A DNA stretch of 30,259 nucleotides from JANNRW01 sp031401815 (GTDB lineage: Bacteria > Desulfobacterota > Desulfuromonadia > Geobacterales > DSM-12255): the NCBI GenBank assembly GCA_031401815.1, contig JANNRW010000351.1, positions 1-30,259 on the forward strand, written 5' to 3'. Numbering within the stretch: the stretch's first letter is position 1; every line of letters starts with the position of its first letter. Made by a program: the position numbers and the translations under genes. A model generated the notes under the pieces. It searched no databases. It saw only the letters and a program-made list of their open reading frames with translations, and had not been told where the DNA came from. Positions 8,330 to 16,368 of this stretch are shown here, piece after piece.

Positions 8330-10050
8330 TGGACTTTCCCTTTGTCAGATATCTGCAAGTCGTTGATCTCTTTTCGAAGCATATCGATCTGGACAAGCAG
8401 GCTCTCAACACCTATTTCCATTATCTGGGCTGATTCGAGATTGATCTGAGTTGATTCGCGGACATTATCCACTGACTGGACTATCTGCATGCTCCAGTCA
8501 GACTGTTCCTTGCAGGCAGCTTCAATATTCCCTATGTCGGATCCCATCATCTCATTTGAGTTTGCAATATCCTCACCGATCTGCTGCTGGTTTGCAGCAG
8601 AGGTGTTTACCTGGGAGGTCAATTTTTTCATCCGTTCTACAGCCATCATTATAGAGCTGTTTGTCCGGGCTGACTCCTGGCAGGAGCGCGCTATCTGAGC
8701 GACCATATCTGCAACATGCCTCATGGAGCCATGAATGCTCTGCCCCCCCTTGGCCTGCTCAACTGTCGCCCTGGCAATTTCGTTAACCCTGGCAGAAGAC
8801 ATCTGTACTCCGGCGACTATTTTACCCAGAGCGTCACCTGAGCGCCTTGATAGATGATCACCCTCTGACACCTTCTCTTCAGTCAGCCTGATGGCTGACA
8901 CTGCCTTGGCAGTCTCTTCCTGAACAGCCTCAATAAGAGCTGCAATCTCCATGGTTGATTGCCTTGTCCGGTTTGCCAGCCCCTTGATCTCGCCGGCAAC
9001 AATGGCAAACCCTTTGCCATGCTCACCAGCCTGGGCAGCAATAATTGCCGAATTCAGGGCAAGAAGATTTGTCTGCTCCGCAATTTCGTCGATGACCGAC
9101 AAAATGCTGCCAATCGCAGAGACCCTCTCCGAAAGAGTATTGATGGAAGAGAATGTGCTTCTGGAAGAGTTGCGTATTTCACCGATCCCGGTAATGGTCG
9201 CTTCAACTGCTGTTTTGCCGAGCTCTGCATCCTTCATTACTTCTGCGGAAATTGTGGCGGTTTCGCGGGCATTTTCCTCGACCTGCTTGTTTGAAGCATC
9301 CATTTCAGCAATTGATGAAGTAGTGTTTACTGAAGCTTCCATGAGGCTTCTTACGTTCAGGCTGATCTCTTCCATGACCGCTGTCATTTCGATTATTGAT
9401 GAAGATACCTCATCTATAGAACCGCTCTGGATGGTAATGTTGTTTCTTACTTCTGAAATACTTGTGGTAATTTCCCTGATGGAGGCAATATTTATTTCAG
9501 CAGACTTGGTAAGGTTTTTAACTCCGGCACCGACATTTTCCACAGAACTTATGATTCCGTAGACAGCAGATGATGTCTTGTCAACCCCTTCTGACTGAAT
9601 CCGGGCAGCTCCCAGCACCTTGCCCACGGCTTCTCCGTTCTTGAGCGAGATAGCTGTAAGCTCTGCAGCAATGCTGTTAATGCCGATGATCAGGTTTTCG
9701 AACTTGTCGAGCATCATATTGAGGTTGTTGGCAAGTTGATCCATCTCATCGACATCAGCAGCTTCTATACGTGCAGTCAGATCCCCTCTGGAGACCCGCT
9801 CGAGAGTAAGAGATAGTCTGTCAATCCTTTTGGCCAGATTTCTTCTGGAAAGCATCCATATCGATATGGCAAGCAGTGTAGCAATCAGCAGAAACAGAAA
9901 CATTACGATCCGGACGAAACTTACCGCTTCTGCCGGATCTGTGATCTGAAGGTTTGACATTGCAAGCATCAGCCCTGCTATTGCCACAAAAAGAGATATC
10001 AGCTGGAAGTAGCGCATTACCCGGGCACCAAGGCGCATGTTGCGTGGCAT
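8326..10050 (-). CDS. Methyl-accepting chemotaxis protein without a periplasmic sensor domain
   Basis: A 574-aa transducer that should signal to CheA/CheW. There are two membrane helices at about 14-31 and 47-67, separated by only about 15 residues, so there is no room for a ligand-binding domain outside the cell; a membrane- or cytoplasm-derived signal is likely. A HAMP domain (about 68-120) and a long cytoplasmic coiled coil follow. The hairpin tip is at 321-360 (EIAEQTNLLALNSAI...). The canonical NAAIEAARAGE reads NSAIIAAQAGE here: the conserved Glu is Ile337 and Arg is Gln340. The start has AAGGAG nine bases upstream. It is the first gene of a four-gene operon. Confidence 0.92.
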   Translation of the reverse strand: MPRNMRLGARVMRYFQLISLFVAIAGLMLAMSNLQITDPAEAVSFVRIVMFLFLLIATLLAISIWMLSRRNLAKRIDRLSLTLERVSRGDLTARIEAADVDEMDQLANNLNMMLDKFENLIIGINSIAAELTAISLKNGEAVGKVLGAARIQSEGVDKTSSAVYGIISSVENVGAGVKNLTKSAEINIASIREITTSISEVRNNITIQSGSIDEVSSSIIEMTAVMEEISLNVRSLMEASVNTTSSIAEMDASNKQVEENARETATISAEVMKDAELGKTAVEATITGIGEIRNSSRSTFSSINTLSERVSAIGSILSVIDEIAEQTNLLALNSAIIAAQAGEHGKGFAIVAGEIKGLANRTRQSTMEIAALIEAVQEETAKAVSAIRLTEEKVSEGDHLSRRSGDALGKIVAGVQMSSARVNEIARATVEQAKGGQSIHGSMRHVADMVAQIARSCQESARTNSSIMMAVERMKKLTSQVNTSAANQQQIGEDIANSNEMMGSDIGNIEAACKEQSDWSMQIVQSVDNVRESTQINLESAQIMEIGVESLLVQIDMLRKEINDLQISDKGKVQ

Positions 10051-10264
10051 ACAGAAGTTCTCCTTGAAAACTCAATAAGATGGCGGAAGGTTTTTTAGTA
10101 AACCCAATACATTTTAGATGCGAATTGAGCTTTCGGCAACATCTTTTCCCGTATATTATCCCTTGCGACTCCTGGCTGTGAATTCCTGAGTAAAAACTTG
10201 CCCATTTCGCAAGAATTATGCTAAATCGTTATGGCATGAATTGCAGATCAAGGAGACTCATACA
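10051..10264. other. Divergent intergenic region between the chemoreceptor and ilvE
   Basis: 214 bases separating two divergent operons, A/T-richer than the flanking genes. AAGGAG at 10250-10255 is the ilvE ribosome site, nine bases before its ATG. I see no terminator, no clear operator palindrome and no convincing promoter hexamer pair. Confidence 0.5.
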
Positions 10265-11344
10265 ATGAGCAATATAAAGATAAATACCCTGCCACTCCCG
10301 AAAGCTTTCAAAAAGACAAAACAGAGTGACGAAAGTCAGCTCGGTTTTGGAAAAATATTCACAGACCGGATGTTTATAGCTGAATGGAAGGTCGGACAGG
10401 GGTGGGTGGATGCCAGAATAGAGCCTTACGCCCCCTTTAGCCTCGACCCTGCCTGTCTTGTGCTTCACTATGCCCAGGAGATATTTGAAGGGCTTAAAGC
10501 CTATAAATGGAGTGACGGCTCCATTGCCCTCTTCAGACCTGAAATGAACGCCCGGAGATTCAATCTTTCTGCGGACAGGATGTGCATGCCTGAAGTGCCG
10601 GAAGAGCTCTTCCTGGCCGCTGTTTCAGAGCTGGTGAAAATAGAGTCCGAGTGGATACCAGTGTCGTCCGGCACTTCACTCTACATCAGACCAACCATGA
10701 TCGCAGTAGAGCCTGTACTGGGTGTGAAGCCTTCAGACCACTACTATTTCTACATAATCCTCTCACCTGTAGGGGCTTATTATGCTGGGGGTTTCAACCC
10801 GGTCAAGATCATGGTGGAGGACAAATATGTCCGGGCAGTTCCCGGAGGAACCGGGGAGGCCAAGACCGGCGGCAACTATGCAAGCTCTCTTAAAGCCGGG
10901 CTCGAAGCAAAGAAAAAAGGGTTTGACCAGGTTCTCTGGCTTGATGCTCTGGAGCGCAGATACATTGAAGAGGTCGGGGCGATGAACATGTTCTTTGCTT
11001 ATGGGAACAGGGTCGTAACCGCCCCCCTTGAAGGCTCCATATTGAACGGAGTTACCCGCAATTCAGTAATCTGTCTGTCTTCAAAGCTCGGGTTTACTGT
11101 TGAGGAGAGGAAAATAGACATAGATACCATAATGACAGATATTCAGAGCGGTGCTATTACCGAAGCTTTCGGAAGCGGAACTGCCGCTGTCATCACACCG
11201 GTTGGTGCGCTCTGCTACCGGGAGCTGAACCAGAGTATCGGCGCTGGTGGTGTGGGAAATCTTACACAAAAACTCTATGATACCCTTACAGGCATTCAGA
11301 CCGGAGCCATTCCGGACGAGTTCGGCTGGATCAGGAAACTGTGA
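10265..11344 (+). CDS. ilvE: Branched-chain amino acid aminotransferase
   Basis: A 359-aa fold-type IV PLP enzyme that makes valine, leucine and isoleucine from their 2-oxo acids and glutamate. The long form and motifs match the beta-type BCAT group: HYAQEIFEGLKAYKWSDGS (about 66-85), FRPEMNARRFNLSADRM, GGTGEAKTGGNYASSLKAG with the Schiff-base lysine in AKTGGNYA, EEVGAMNMFF, and AFGSGTAAVITPV. The ATG at 10265 is chosen because AAGGAG lies nine bases upstream; an in-frame TTG at 10241 overlaps that site. The frame-disrupted ferredoxin gene follows 22 bases downstream and may be cotranscribed. Confidence 0.95.
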   Translation: MSNIKINTLPLPKAFKKTKQSDESQLGFGKIFTDRMFIAEWKVGQGWVDARIEPYAPFSLDPACLVLHYAQEIFEGLKAYKWSDGSIALFRPEMNARRFNLSADRMCMPEVPEELFLAAVSELVKIESEWIPVSSGTSLYIRPTMIAVEPVLGVKPSDHYYFYIILSPVGAYYAGGFNPVKIMVEDKYVRAVPGGTGEAKTGGNYASSLKAGLEAKKKGFDQVLWLDALERRYIEEVGAMNMFFAYGNRVVTAPLEGSILNGVTRNSVICLSSKLGFTVEERKIDIDTIMTDIQSGAITEAFGSGTAAVITPVGALCYRELNQSIGAGGVGNLTQKLYDTLTGIQTGAIPDEFGWIRKL

Positions 11345-11366
11345 ACAAAGAATTTACGGGTCACAG

Positions 11367-11755
11367 ATGAAACAGGATATCGGCAAATTCAACCAGCTCT
11401 GCATCTCCTGCTGGCGCAAGTGCAAACAGCCTGTTTTTGCGCTTGTTGCCTCATGTCCAAAATATAATCCGATCCCCCGCGATTTTCGCTCCAGATGGAG
11501 ACAGATGGATCTTCCTTTGGGTAAAAAACCCTGAATCACCCTCCCTGTTACCCGGATAAACGCAGATGCAGCGGCTGCGGTCGCTGCGTTGCCGCCTGCC
11601 CGCTAAAGCTAAACACTCTGGAAACATTCGGACACAGGAAACTGGCGGTGAACATTGCCCCGGAAAAATGCACTGAGTGCCGCAAATGTGTACTTGCATG
11701 CCCTCTGGAGCCGCTTGCTACTGTCCCTTCTCAAACCTCTCATAATATTGGTTAA
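11367..11755 (+). pseudogene. Cys-rich double [4Fe-4S] ferredoxin-like gene, split by a frameshift
   Basis: The first part (11367-11534, 55 codons) starts MKQDIGKFNQLC and has CISCWRKC plus a later SCPKYNPIPRDFRSRW. It stops just after the A6 run at 11523-11528. The second part, shifted by one base and open to 11755, has RRCSGCGRCVAACP and EKCTECRKCVLACP, two standard CxxCxxCxxxCP clusters, but no ATG, GTG or TTG start. Adding one A to the run gives a single frame of about 129 codons. The intact product would be an electron carrier with an additional Cys-rich N-terminus. The ribosome site at 11367 is weak; coupling to ilvE is possible. Sequencing error, recent decay and slippage are all possible. 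Confidence 0.75.
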
Positions 11756-11818
11756 TTCTCGACTTCTCAGTTTCAGATATCTTTCATTTCTTCTTTTCTT
11801 CATCCCATTTCTTCATCG

Positions 11819-11845
11819 TTGACAGCCTGTACTGGCCGGTATAAT
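11819..11845 (+). promoter_or_regulatory. Consensus-box promoter at the left edge of island 1
   Basis: A perfect TTGACA (11819-11824) and a perfect TATAAT (11840-11845) are separated by 15 bases, shorter than the ideal 17. It sits between the ferredoxin gene and the first hsdS tail, pointing to the DUF4238 gene 230 bases away. The rest of 11756-11899 holds no gene. Confidence 0.5.
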
Positions 11846-11899
11846 GTGAGCGGACGTTTATGAGCAGAGGCTGGTGAGCCGTTAATACAGGGTGATTAA

Positions 11900-12061
11900 C
11901 AAGCCATCGTCGCCCGTGTCGACTGCCTCATGGCCACAATCGACGCCCTGGAAACGCAGGTCACCGTGCGGAAGGAGCAGGCGCTGCTGCTGATGCAGGC
12001 GGTGCTGCGGGAGGCGTTTGCGGGTAGGGAAGCGGGTGCAAACCGACCGGAAGATAAATGA
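11900..12061 (+). pseudogene. hsdS 3'-end remnant, copy 1
   Basis: An in-frame stretch with no start region: after an in-frame TAA at 11897 it reads QAIVARVDCLMATIDALE, then a coiled-coil segment, LLLMQAVLREAFAG, and stops at 12059. This is the conserved C-terminal helix of type I restriction specificity subunits (usual pattern EQQ.IVARVD.LMA..D.LEAQ). No methylase, HsdR or target-recognition domain lies nearby. By my alignment it differs from copy 2 at about 16 of 125 positions. It ends 15 bases before the ATG of the DUF4238 gene. An internal ATG would give only 44 codons. Confidence 0.85.
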
Positions 12062-12076
12062 GCCGGAGGCAGATAA

Positions 12077-13045
12077 ATGACTACTGCTAGGCAGCATCAC
12101 TATATTCCTAAATTTTACTTAAATGGATTTACTGCTGCACATCAGAAGAAACCCAAGGTTTTTGTTTATGATTTGGAAAAGAATGCATGGCTTGACAAAC
12201 CCACTAATATCAAGAATATCGGTACGATAAGAGACTTTAATCGCGTTGATGTGCAAGGTCATGCACCGGACGCTCTGGAGAAGTCCCTCTCATCTTTTGA
12301 AGCAGACATATCCAAGGCTCTTCGTAGTGTATGTGAATCTGATGAAATGCCACTGGACGATGACCTGATATACCTGATGAATCTGATGACCCTGATTTCA
12401 ATCAGGAATCCAAGGGTCAGGAAAAACCATGACCGATTTATTAAGAATATAGTAGAACAAACTACAGCTCTCACGCTTGCCACAAAAGACCGTTTTGAAT
12501 CATCTGTCAGACAAATGAAGGCAGCAGGTCATGGTGTCGATCTTCCAGATGTCTCATACGAGGATGTGCTTAAATTTCATAACGAGAAGCAATATACGAT
12601 TGAAATAAACAACGGAATGTTCGTAGCTGGAGAATTTAAAGCGTTTGACACTGTTGTGAAACTGCTCTGGAAAAGGAATTGGATTTTTGTCAAAGCCGCT
12701 AAGGACGCAGGTCACTTTGTGACCAGCGATCATCCAGTACATCTCAGATGGAGTGATCCAAAACTTGCAGCCGGTTTTTTATCACCTGGCCATGGGGTAG
12801 CTGGGACAGAGGTCATTTTCCCCGTATCGAAAGATACTGCTTTAGTCGGTAGATTTGAAGGAGAGGAAAGAACCATTACTGCAAATCGCCACTTAGTTGC
12901 ACTGATCAACTCACTTACCATCAAGGGCTGCGACCGACAAGTGTACTCGTCACAAGATGATTTTGAGGTGTTGATGGCAGAAAAACAAGTGGTTAGCTTC
13001 ACGAGTGTCACAAAAAGCAGTAAAAACTATGCTGATAGAAAATAG
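12077..13045 (+). CDS. DUF4238 domain protein (322 aa), cargo 1
   Basis: The N-terminal QHHYIPKFYLNGF motif and the SDHPVHL segment in the second half are the hallmarks of DUF4238, a family of unknown biochemical function scattered in accessory regions. No signal peptide or membrane helix is seen. A GGAGG seven bases upstream supports the ATG at 12077. The coding sequence is A/T-richer than the surrounding hsdS tails, consistent with a separate origin. The stop codon nearly abuts the start of hsdS tail 2. A defence or nucleic-acid role is inferred only from context. Confidence 0.8.
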   Translation: MTTARQHHYIPKFYLNGFTAAHQKKPKVFVYDLEKNAWLDKPTNIKNIGTIRDFNRVDVQGHAPDALEKSLSSFEADISKALRSVCESDEMPLDDDLIYLMNLMTLISIRNPRVRKNHDRFIKNIVEQTTALTLATKDRFESSVRQMKAAGHGVDLPDVSYEDVLKFHNEKQYTIEINNGMFVAGEFKAFDTVVKLLWKRNWIFVKAAKDAGHFVTSDHPVHLRWSDPKLAAGFLSPGHGVAGTEVIFPVSKDTALVGRFEGEERTITANRHLVALINSLTIKGCDRQVYSSQDDFEVLMAEKQVVSFTSVTKSSKNYADRK

Positions 13046-13048
13046 CCC

Positions 13049-13215
13049 TCTCCCTCGCCGAACAACATGCCAATGTTGCCCGTGTCGACAGCCTCATGGC
13101 CACCATCGACGCCCTGGAAGCGCAGGTCACCGAGCGCATGGAGCAGGCGCAACTGCTGATGCAGGGGGTGCTGCGGGATGTTTTTGCGGGCGGGACTAAA
13201 GAATTATCGAGGTAA
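13049..13215 (+). pseudogene. hsdS 3'-end remnant, copy 2
   Basis: Reads LSLAEQHANVARVDSLMATI and continues to LLMQGVLRDVFAGG and a TAA at 13213. Homology begins at the conserved PL-x-EQ segment of HsdS, four bases after the stop of the DUF4238 gene. The last codons contain GAGG, which lies five bases before the ATG of the protease at 13218, so the tail supplies the downstream ribosome site. The reading frame is intact but has no start. Confidence 0.88.
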
Positions 13216-13217
13216 CT

Positions 13218-14099
13218 ATGATCAACTTACAGATAAGAAGCCTGCGAAATCTCAATCCGATCGTATTGTGCTCTTTGATATTGTCAGCTTTCGTGTTGCC
13301 TTCACAATTACGGGCCGCAGACGAAAAAAAGTCGTTCTATGAACAATTAAGTAGAGGAATTCTCAGACTGGAAAGAGCCACGGAGATAACCGATAATGGC
13401 AAGCAAATTTCCGGTTTAGCCCCTAATGGCACCGCCTTCTTGGTGTTCTATAAAGGCAAGAACTTTGTGGTTACTGCCCGACATGTTGTAAGTGATAAAT
13501 ACGACCTTCTCATGCGATTTCAAGCCGAGGCCAAAGACAAAGAAGTCCACACTGTTTCGCTGATACTGCCAAAGGATAAATGGGTATTTCATCCGGAAGC
13601 CGGAGATAAAAACACACATCCAGTTGATGTTGCAGCTATGAAAATCAGCTTGTTGGGATCGCAATCAAAAATCGGCTTCAATTACGATCCGACTGGATCT
13701 GAAAACCAACTACAAGCCAAAGATCCTGAACCACCAGAGACATTTCTATTGTTTGGATTCCCAGGTAACATCGGCTTTGAACTCCTTGAACAAAAACCTA
13801 TGGGGAGACTGGGAATCATCTCGATGAAGACTGGAAAGAAGTTTTTGAAAATAGGGGAAAAGTATGCTGAGGAGCGGAGTATCCTTGTTGATACAAAGGC
13901 ATTCCCCGGAAATAGTGGTAGTCCTCTGTTCAATACTTCAGGAAAAGAAGTGCAGCTCTTGGGGCTACTAAGTGCATCAAATCCCGATATGAGCTACTCC
14001 ATCATTGAGCCGGTTTCAAGAATTCGAGAGGTTATCGAGTTGGCAAGCAAGGAGGCAGCTCAGGTGTTGAAATATTATAAATTAGAAAAGGGAAATTAA
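13218..14099 (+). CDS. Exported trypsin-like serine protease, cargo 2 (paralogue A)
   Basis: A 293-aa S1-type (trypsin/DegP-like fold) protease. A signal peptide spans about 1-33 (VLCSLILSAFVLPSQLRA, cleavage before ADEKK). The catalytic triad is visible: His89 in VVTARHVVSD, Asp137 in HPVDVAAMK, Ser233 in FPGNSGSP. No PDZ domain follows, unlike DegP. The start is fixed by GAGG inside the preceding hsdS tail and a two-base gap to its stop. A close paralogue lies at 16369-17211 with the same kind of hsdS tail in front. The substrate is unknown; the export signal argues against an intracellular anti-phage protease acting alone. Confidence 0.85.
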   Translation: MINLQIRSLRNLNPIVLCSLILSAFVLPSQLRAADEKKSFYEQLSRGILRLERATEITDNGKQISGLAPNGTAFLVFYKGKNFVVTARHVVSDKYDLLMRFQAEAKDKEVHTVSLILPKDKWVFHPEAGDKNTHPVDVAAMKISLLGSQSKIGFNYDPTGSENQLQAKDPEPPETFLLFGFPGNIGFELLEQKPMGRLGIISMKTGKKFLKIGEKYAEERSILVDTKAFPGNSGSPLFNTSGKEVQLLGLLSASNPDMSYSIIEPVSRIREVIELASKEAAQVLKYYKLEKGN

Positions 14100-14148
14100 G
14101 TTCAAGATCAAGCTATCAGCGTCCTAATAAACACTGTATAAACAAACA

Positions 14149-14176
14149 TTGACAGAAAGTTAAATACTGCGATAAT
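14149..14176 (+). promoter_or_regulatory. Sigma70 promoter for the 59-aa / C39-like pair
   Basis: TTGACA (14149-14154), a 16-base spacer and GATAAT (14171-14176) lie about 55 bases upstream of the ATG at 14232, in an A/T-rich gap after the protease. This marks the two following genes as their own transcription unit. Confidence 0.65.
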
Positions 14177-14231
14177 TTAAGCGCTTTGGCACTCTACTTT
14201 ACATCGCAATAACAATCACGAAAGGAAGGCT

Positions 14232-14411
14232 ATGGAAAAGCAAGCGACATTCGGTAACGCTGATCTTGCTAGGAAAATGGCAACCCAGTTTGGTACAAGC
14301 CGCGAAACCGTGAAGGTTGATATGCGCTACGCTAAAGAAGTGCAAACCTTCATTCGCAAAGTGGAAGACGCCCACAAGAAAGCAGCGGAAAGCACCCTCA
14401 CCTTCGGTTGA
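14232..14411 (+). CDS. Small possible DNA-binding protein (59 aa)
   Basis: Starts MEKQATFGNADLARKMATQF behind AAAGGAAGG. The segment DLARKMATQFGTSRETVKVD has helix-turn-helix spacing and resembles the recognition region of ParB/KorB-type proteins; the rest is a charged helix. The stop overlaps the next start (TGATG), so the two genes are coupled. It could be a regulator or antitoxin-like partner of the 520-aa protein; this is inference from size and order. Similarity is by eye only. Confidence 0.55.
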   Translation: MEKQATFGNADLARKMATQFGTSRETVKVDMRYAKEVQTFIRKVEDAHKKAAESTLTFG

Positions 14412-15973
14412 TGTCCAGTCTAGATGCTCATCGAAAGGCGGCAGCGGAGGACAGGGAAATATTCCTCCTCAAGCCGCCTTTTTCATTTTTCGATTTCATA
14501 GAAGACAGATTCGGCGATAACGACAGTATTCGGCGAATTTTTTCTCTCGCCCGCTCTTCTGCCGCCCAGACGCTTGTCGTGGAGCGCATTCACCCTATCG
14601 GCATAATTGCCGAGGAAAACGAAGATATTCGTGGGTTGTTCGCCTCATATCGCAATACGAATCTCCTGAGAATATCCTTCTGGAAAAAGCAGGTGATTGA
14701 CGGAAATCTGTCCGGTCTCACCAGTAAGCATTTAGTCGGCTACGCCATTTTCAAACGGGATCAGATCAGCAACAGCGGTTTCGACAAATGGCATGTTTTT
14801 GAAGCAGTATTTGCAAAATATCCTCATTCACACAATTGCGTTCCGCATCCGCAGACCTACAAACTCATGGTTGCCGACAAATCGTATTCTATCAAGGGGT
14901 TGCTGTACTGCCAACAAAACACTCTCAATAAAGCCTGCGCTCAGGTTGCCCTGAGAAGTCTACTTTCGCGCATTCTGGCGGAAGGAGACATTTCCTATCG
15001 ACGTATTAATGCCATTGCCGCAACAGTTAATCCCGATTTCAAACCGGGGAAGGGTCTCAATGTCCCCCAGATGCGCAAGGTCTTAATTGAACTGAATCTA
15101 CGATTCAACGATATCGATTATAGCCAGTATGACGAACAACTTCGACATGATTTGCCTTACCAAAAATATGCGTATGCTGGGCTGGAGTCAGGCGGTGGCG
15201 CACTCGTAGGATTCCGTTTTGCCGGAAGAGAATTGAGGGAAGAAGCGAAGCATATTATCCCTTTCTATGGGCACACCTTCAACAAGGACACCTGGGCACC
15301 AAATGCCGATATCTCCTACTTCCGTATCGGTGAAGGTGTCGGTTACGTTCCGAGCGAAAGTTGGACAAGCAGCTTCCTCGGGCACGACGACAACTTCGGC
15401 CCGAATTTCTGTATTCCACGACTCTATATCGAGAATGACAAGGTCGATTATGTTGTCGAAATATTTCGTCCGGGAATTCTTTATGGAGGTATGCAAGCAG
15501 AAGCGCTTGCACTCAATATTCTTTATTCACTGCTGCCAAGCATAGTAGACGTGGATAACAAATGGATATCACGACTTGTATTGTGGACTGAACGGCAGCA
15601 GGTCGTTTTCAGGGCGCAGGCTATGAAAACTACGGAATATGTGAAGCATCTCTGTTCGTTGCGCGACTGGGAAGGCAATGGGGAAAATCCTACCCTCTGT
15701 AAATTACTCGGTAAGGAGATGCCGGAATTTATTTGGGCTGTAGAAGTCTCAACCCCGCAACTGTTTCCGGCAAATGAACGTAAGTTGGGAGAGATCGTCC
15801 TCGATGCGACAATGGATTTGACGTCTCAAGAAGAAACATCTGCCAACGATGTTTTTATTTTTGCCCGGTTGCCCGGCACCTATATGCTCGGTGGTGAAAT
15901 CAGCAATGGAACACCTCAATTTATCTCGGTGCCAAGTCAAATTGTGTCTCATACCGACCTGGTCAAATCATAA
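14411..15973 (+). CDS. Uncharacterised 520-aa protein, possible C39/papain-like cysteine peptidase
   Basis: I do not recognise a named family. The centre has YCQQNTLNKACAQVALRSLL (about 166-185), which resembles the Gln-x6-Cys helix of C39-like peptidases (Gln168/169, Cys176), and later HIIPFYGHTFNKDTWAPNAD (281-300), which could supply His288 and Asp293/Asn298. Flanking parts are mixed alpha/beta with no signal peptide or membrane helix. The ATG at 14411 overlaps the previous stop. The pair is driven by a clear promoter and inserted between the two paralogous proteases. Cysteine-peptidase assignment is tentative; a defence or toxin role is context only. Confidence 0.6.
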   Translation: MSSLDAHRKAAAEDREIFLLKPPFSFFDFIEDRFGDNDSIRRIFSLARSSAAQTLVVERIHPIGIIAEENEDIRGLFASYRNTNLLRISFWKKQVIDGNLSGLTSKHLVGYAIFKRDQISNSGFDKWHVFEAVFAKYPHSHNCVPHPQTYKLMVADKSYSIKGLLYCQQNTLNKACAQVALRSLLSRILAEGDISYRRINAIAATVNPDFKPGKGLNVPQMRKVLIELNLRFNDIDYSQYDEQLRHDLPYQKYAYAGLESGGGALVGFRFAGRELREEAKHIIPFYGHTFNKDTWAPNADISYFRIGEGVGYVPSESWTSSFLGHDDNFGPNFCIPRLYIENDKVDYVVEIFRPGILYGGMQAEALALNILYSLLPSIVDVDNKWISRLVLWTERQQVVFRAQAMKTTEYVKHLCSLRDWEGNGENPTLCKLLGKEMPEFIWAVEVSTPQLFPANERKLGEIVLDATMDLTSQEETSANDVFIFARLPGTYMLGGEISNGTPQFISVPSQIVSHTDLVKS

Positions 15974-16170
15974 CTCTACGGATTTTTCTCCATAGTCAGG
16001 CAAGCTATGTACCTTTCTGAGCCTGATATCCATGTAACTGGCATGTAACTGGCTTTTACATTGTGGGCAAGGCATCAGCGACAATCCCGAGATATATGCT
16101 AAATCTTCCAGTGAGTTAGCCAATATTAGACATATATGGATTTCATGTAACTGAGAAACTTCCCCCCCCC
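15974..16170. other. Gap between the C39-like gene and hsdS tail 3
   Basis: No gene. The 10-base repeat CATGTAACTG occurs tandemly (CATGTAACTGGCATGTAACTGG, about 16031-16052, split here by the GC between copies) and again near 16144. A run of ten C (16162-16171) leads straight into the third hsdS tail. Confidence 0.4.
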
Positions 16171-16317
16171 CTCACCGAACAACAAGCCATTGTCGCCCGT
16201 GTCGACAGCCTCATGGCCACCATCTACGCTCTGGAGGCGCAGGTCAACGAGCGCAAGGAACAGGTGCAGTAGTTGATGCAGCCAGTGCTGCGAGAGGCGT
16301 TTGTGGGCGGAAATTAA
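16171..16317 (+). pseudogene. hsdS 3'-end remnant, copy 3 (with internal stop)
   Basis: Reads LTEQQAIVARVDSLMATIYA, then ALEAQVNERKEQVQ, a TAG at 16270, then LMQPVLREAFVGGN and TAA at 16315. It is the most decayed of the three copies, differing from copy 2 at about 22 of 125 positions and from copy 1 at about 20. The sequence just after it (TATCGAGGTAGCCATAATT) matches that after copy 2, showing that tail and protease were duplicated together. Confidence 0.87.
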
Positions 16318-16368
16318 AAGTATCGAGGTAGCCATAATTTACAAAAACAAAACCTGCAAAAGTGTTCA

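Noticed and set aside
8951..9562. 203-codon plus-strand frame in the chemoreceptor gene
   Set aside because: Antisense to a clear coiled-coil chemoreceptor; its composition mirrors that gene and it has no motif.
10233..10248. Sigma54-like TGGCA...TTGCA before ilvE
   Set aside because: The spacing between the GG and GC elements is two bases too short.
11523..11531. Programmed -1 frameshift in the ferredoxin gene
   Set aside because: The zero-frame codons are T-AAA-AAA-C, not an X-XXY-YYZ heptamer, and no stimulatory hairpin was found; a lost A is simpler.
11900..12061. hsdS tail 1 as a functional small gene
   Set aside because: No start region, and it matches only the C-terminal helix of HsdS; the internal ATG has no ribosome site.
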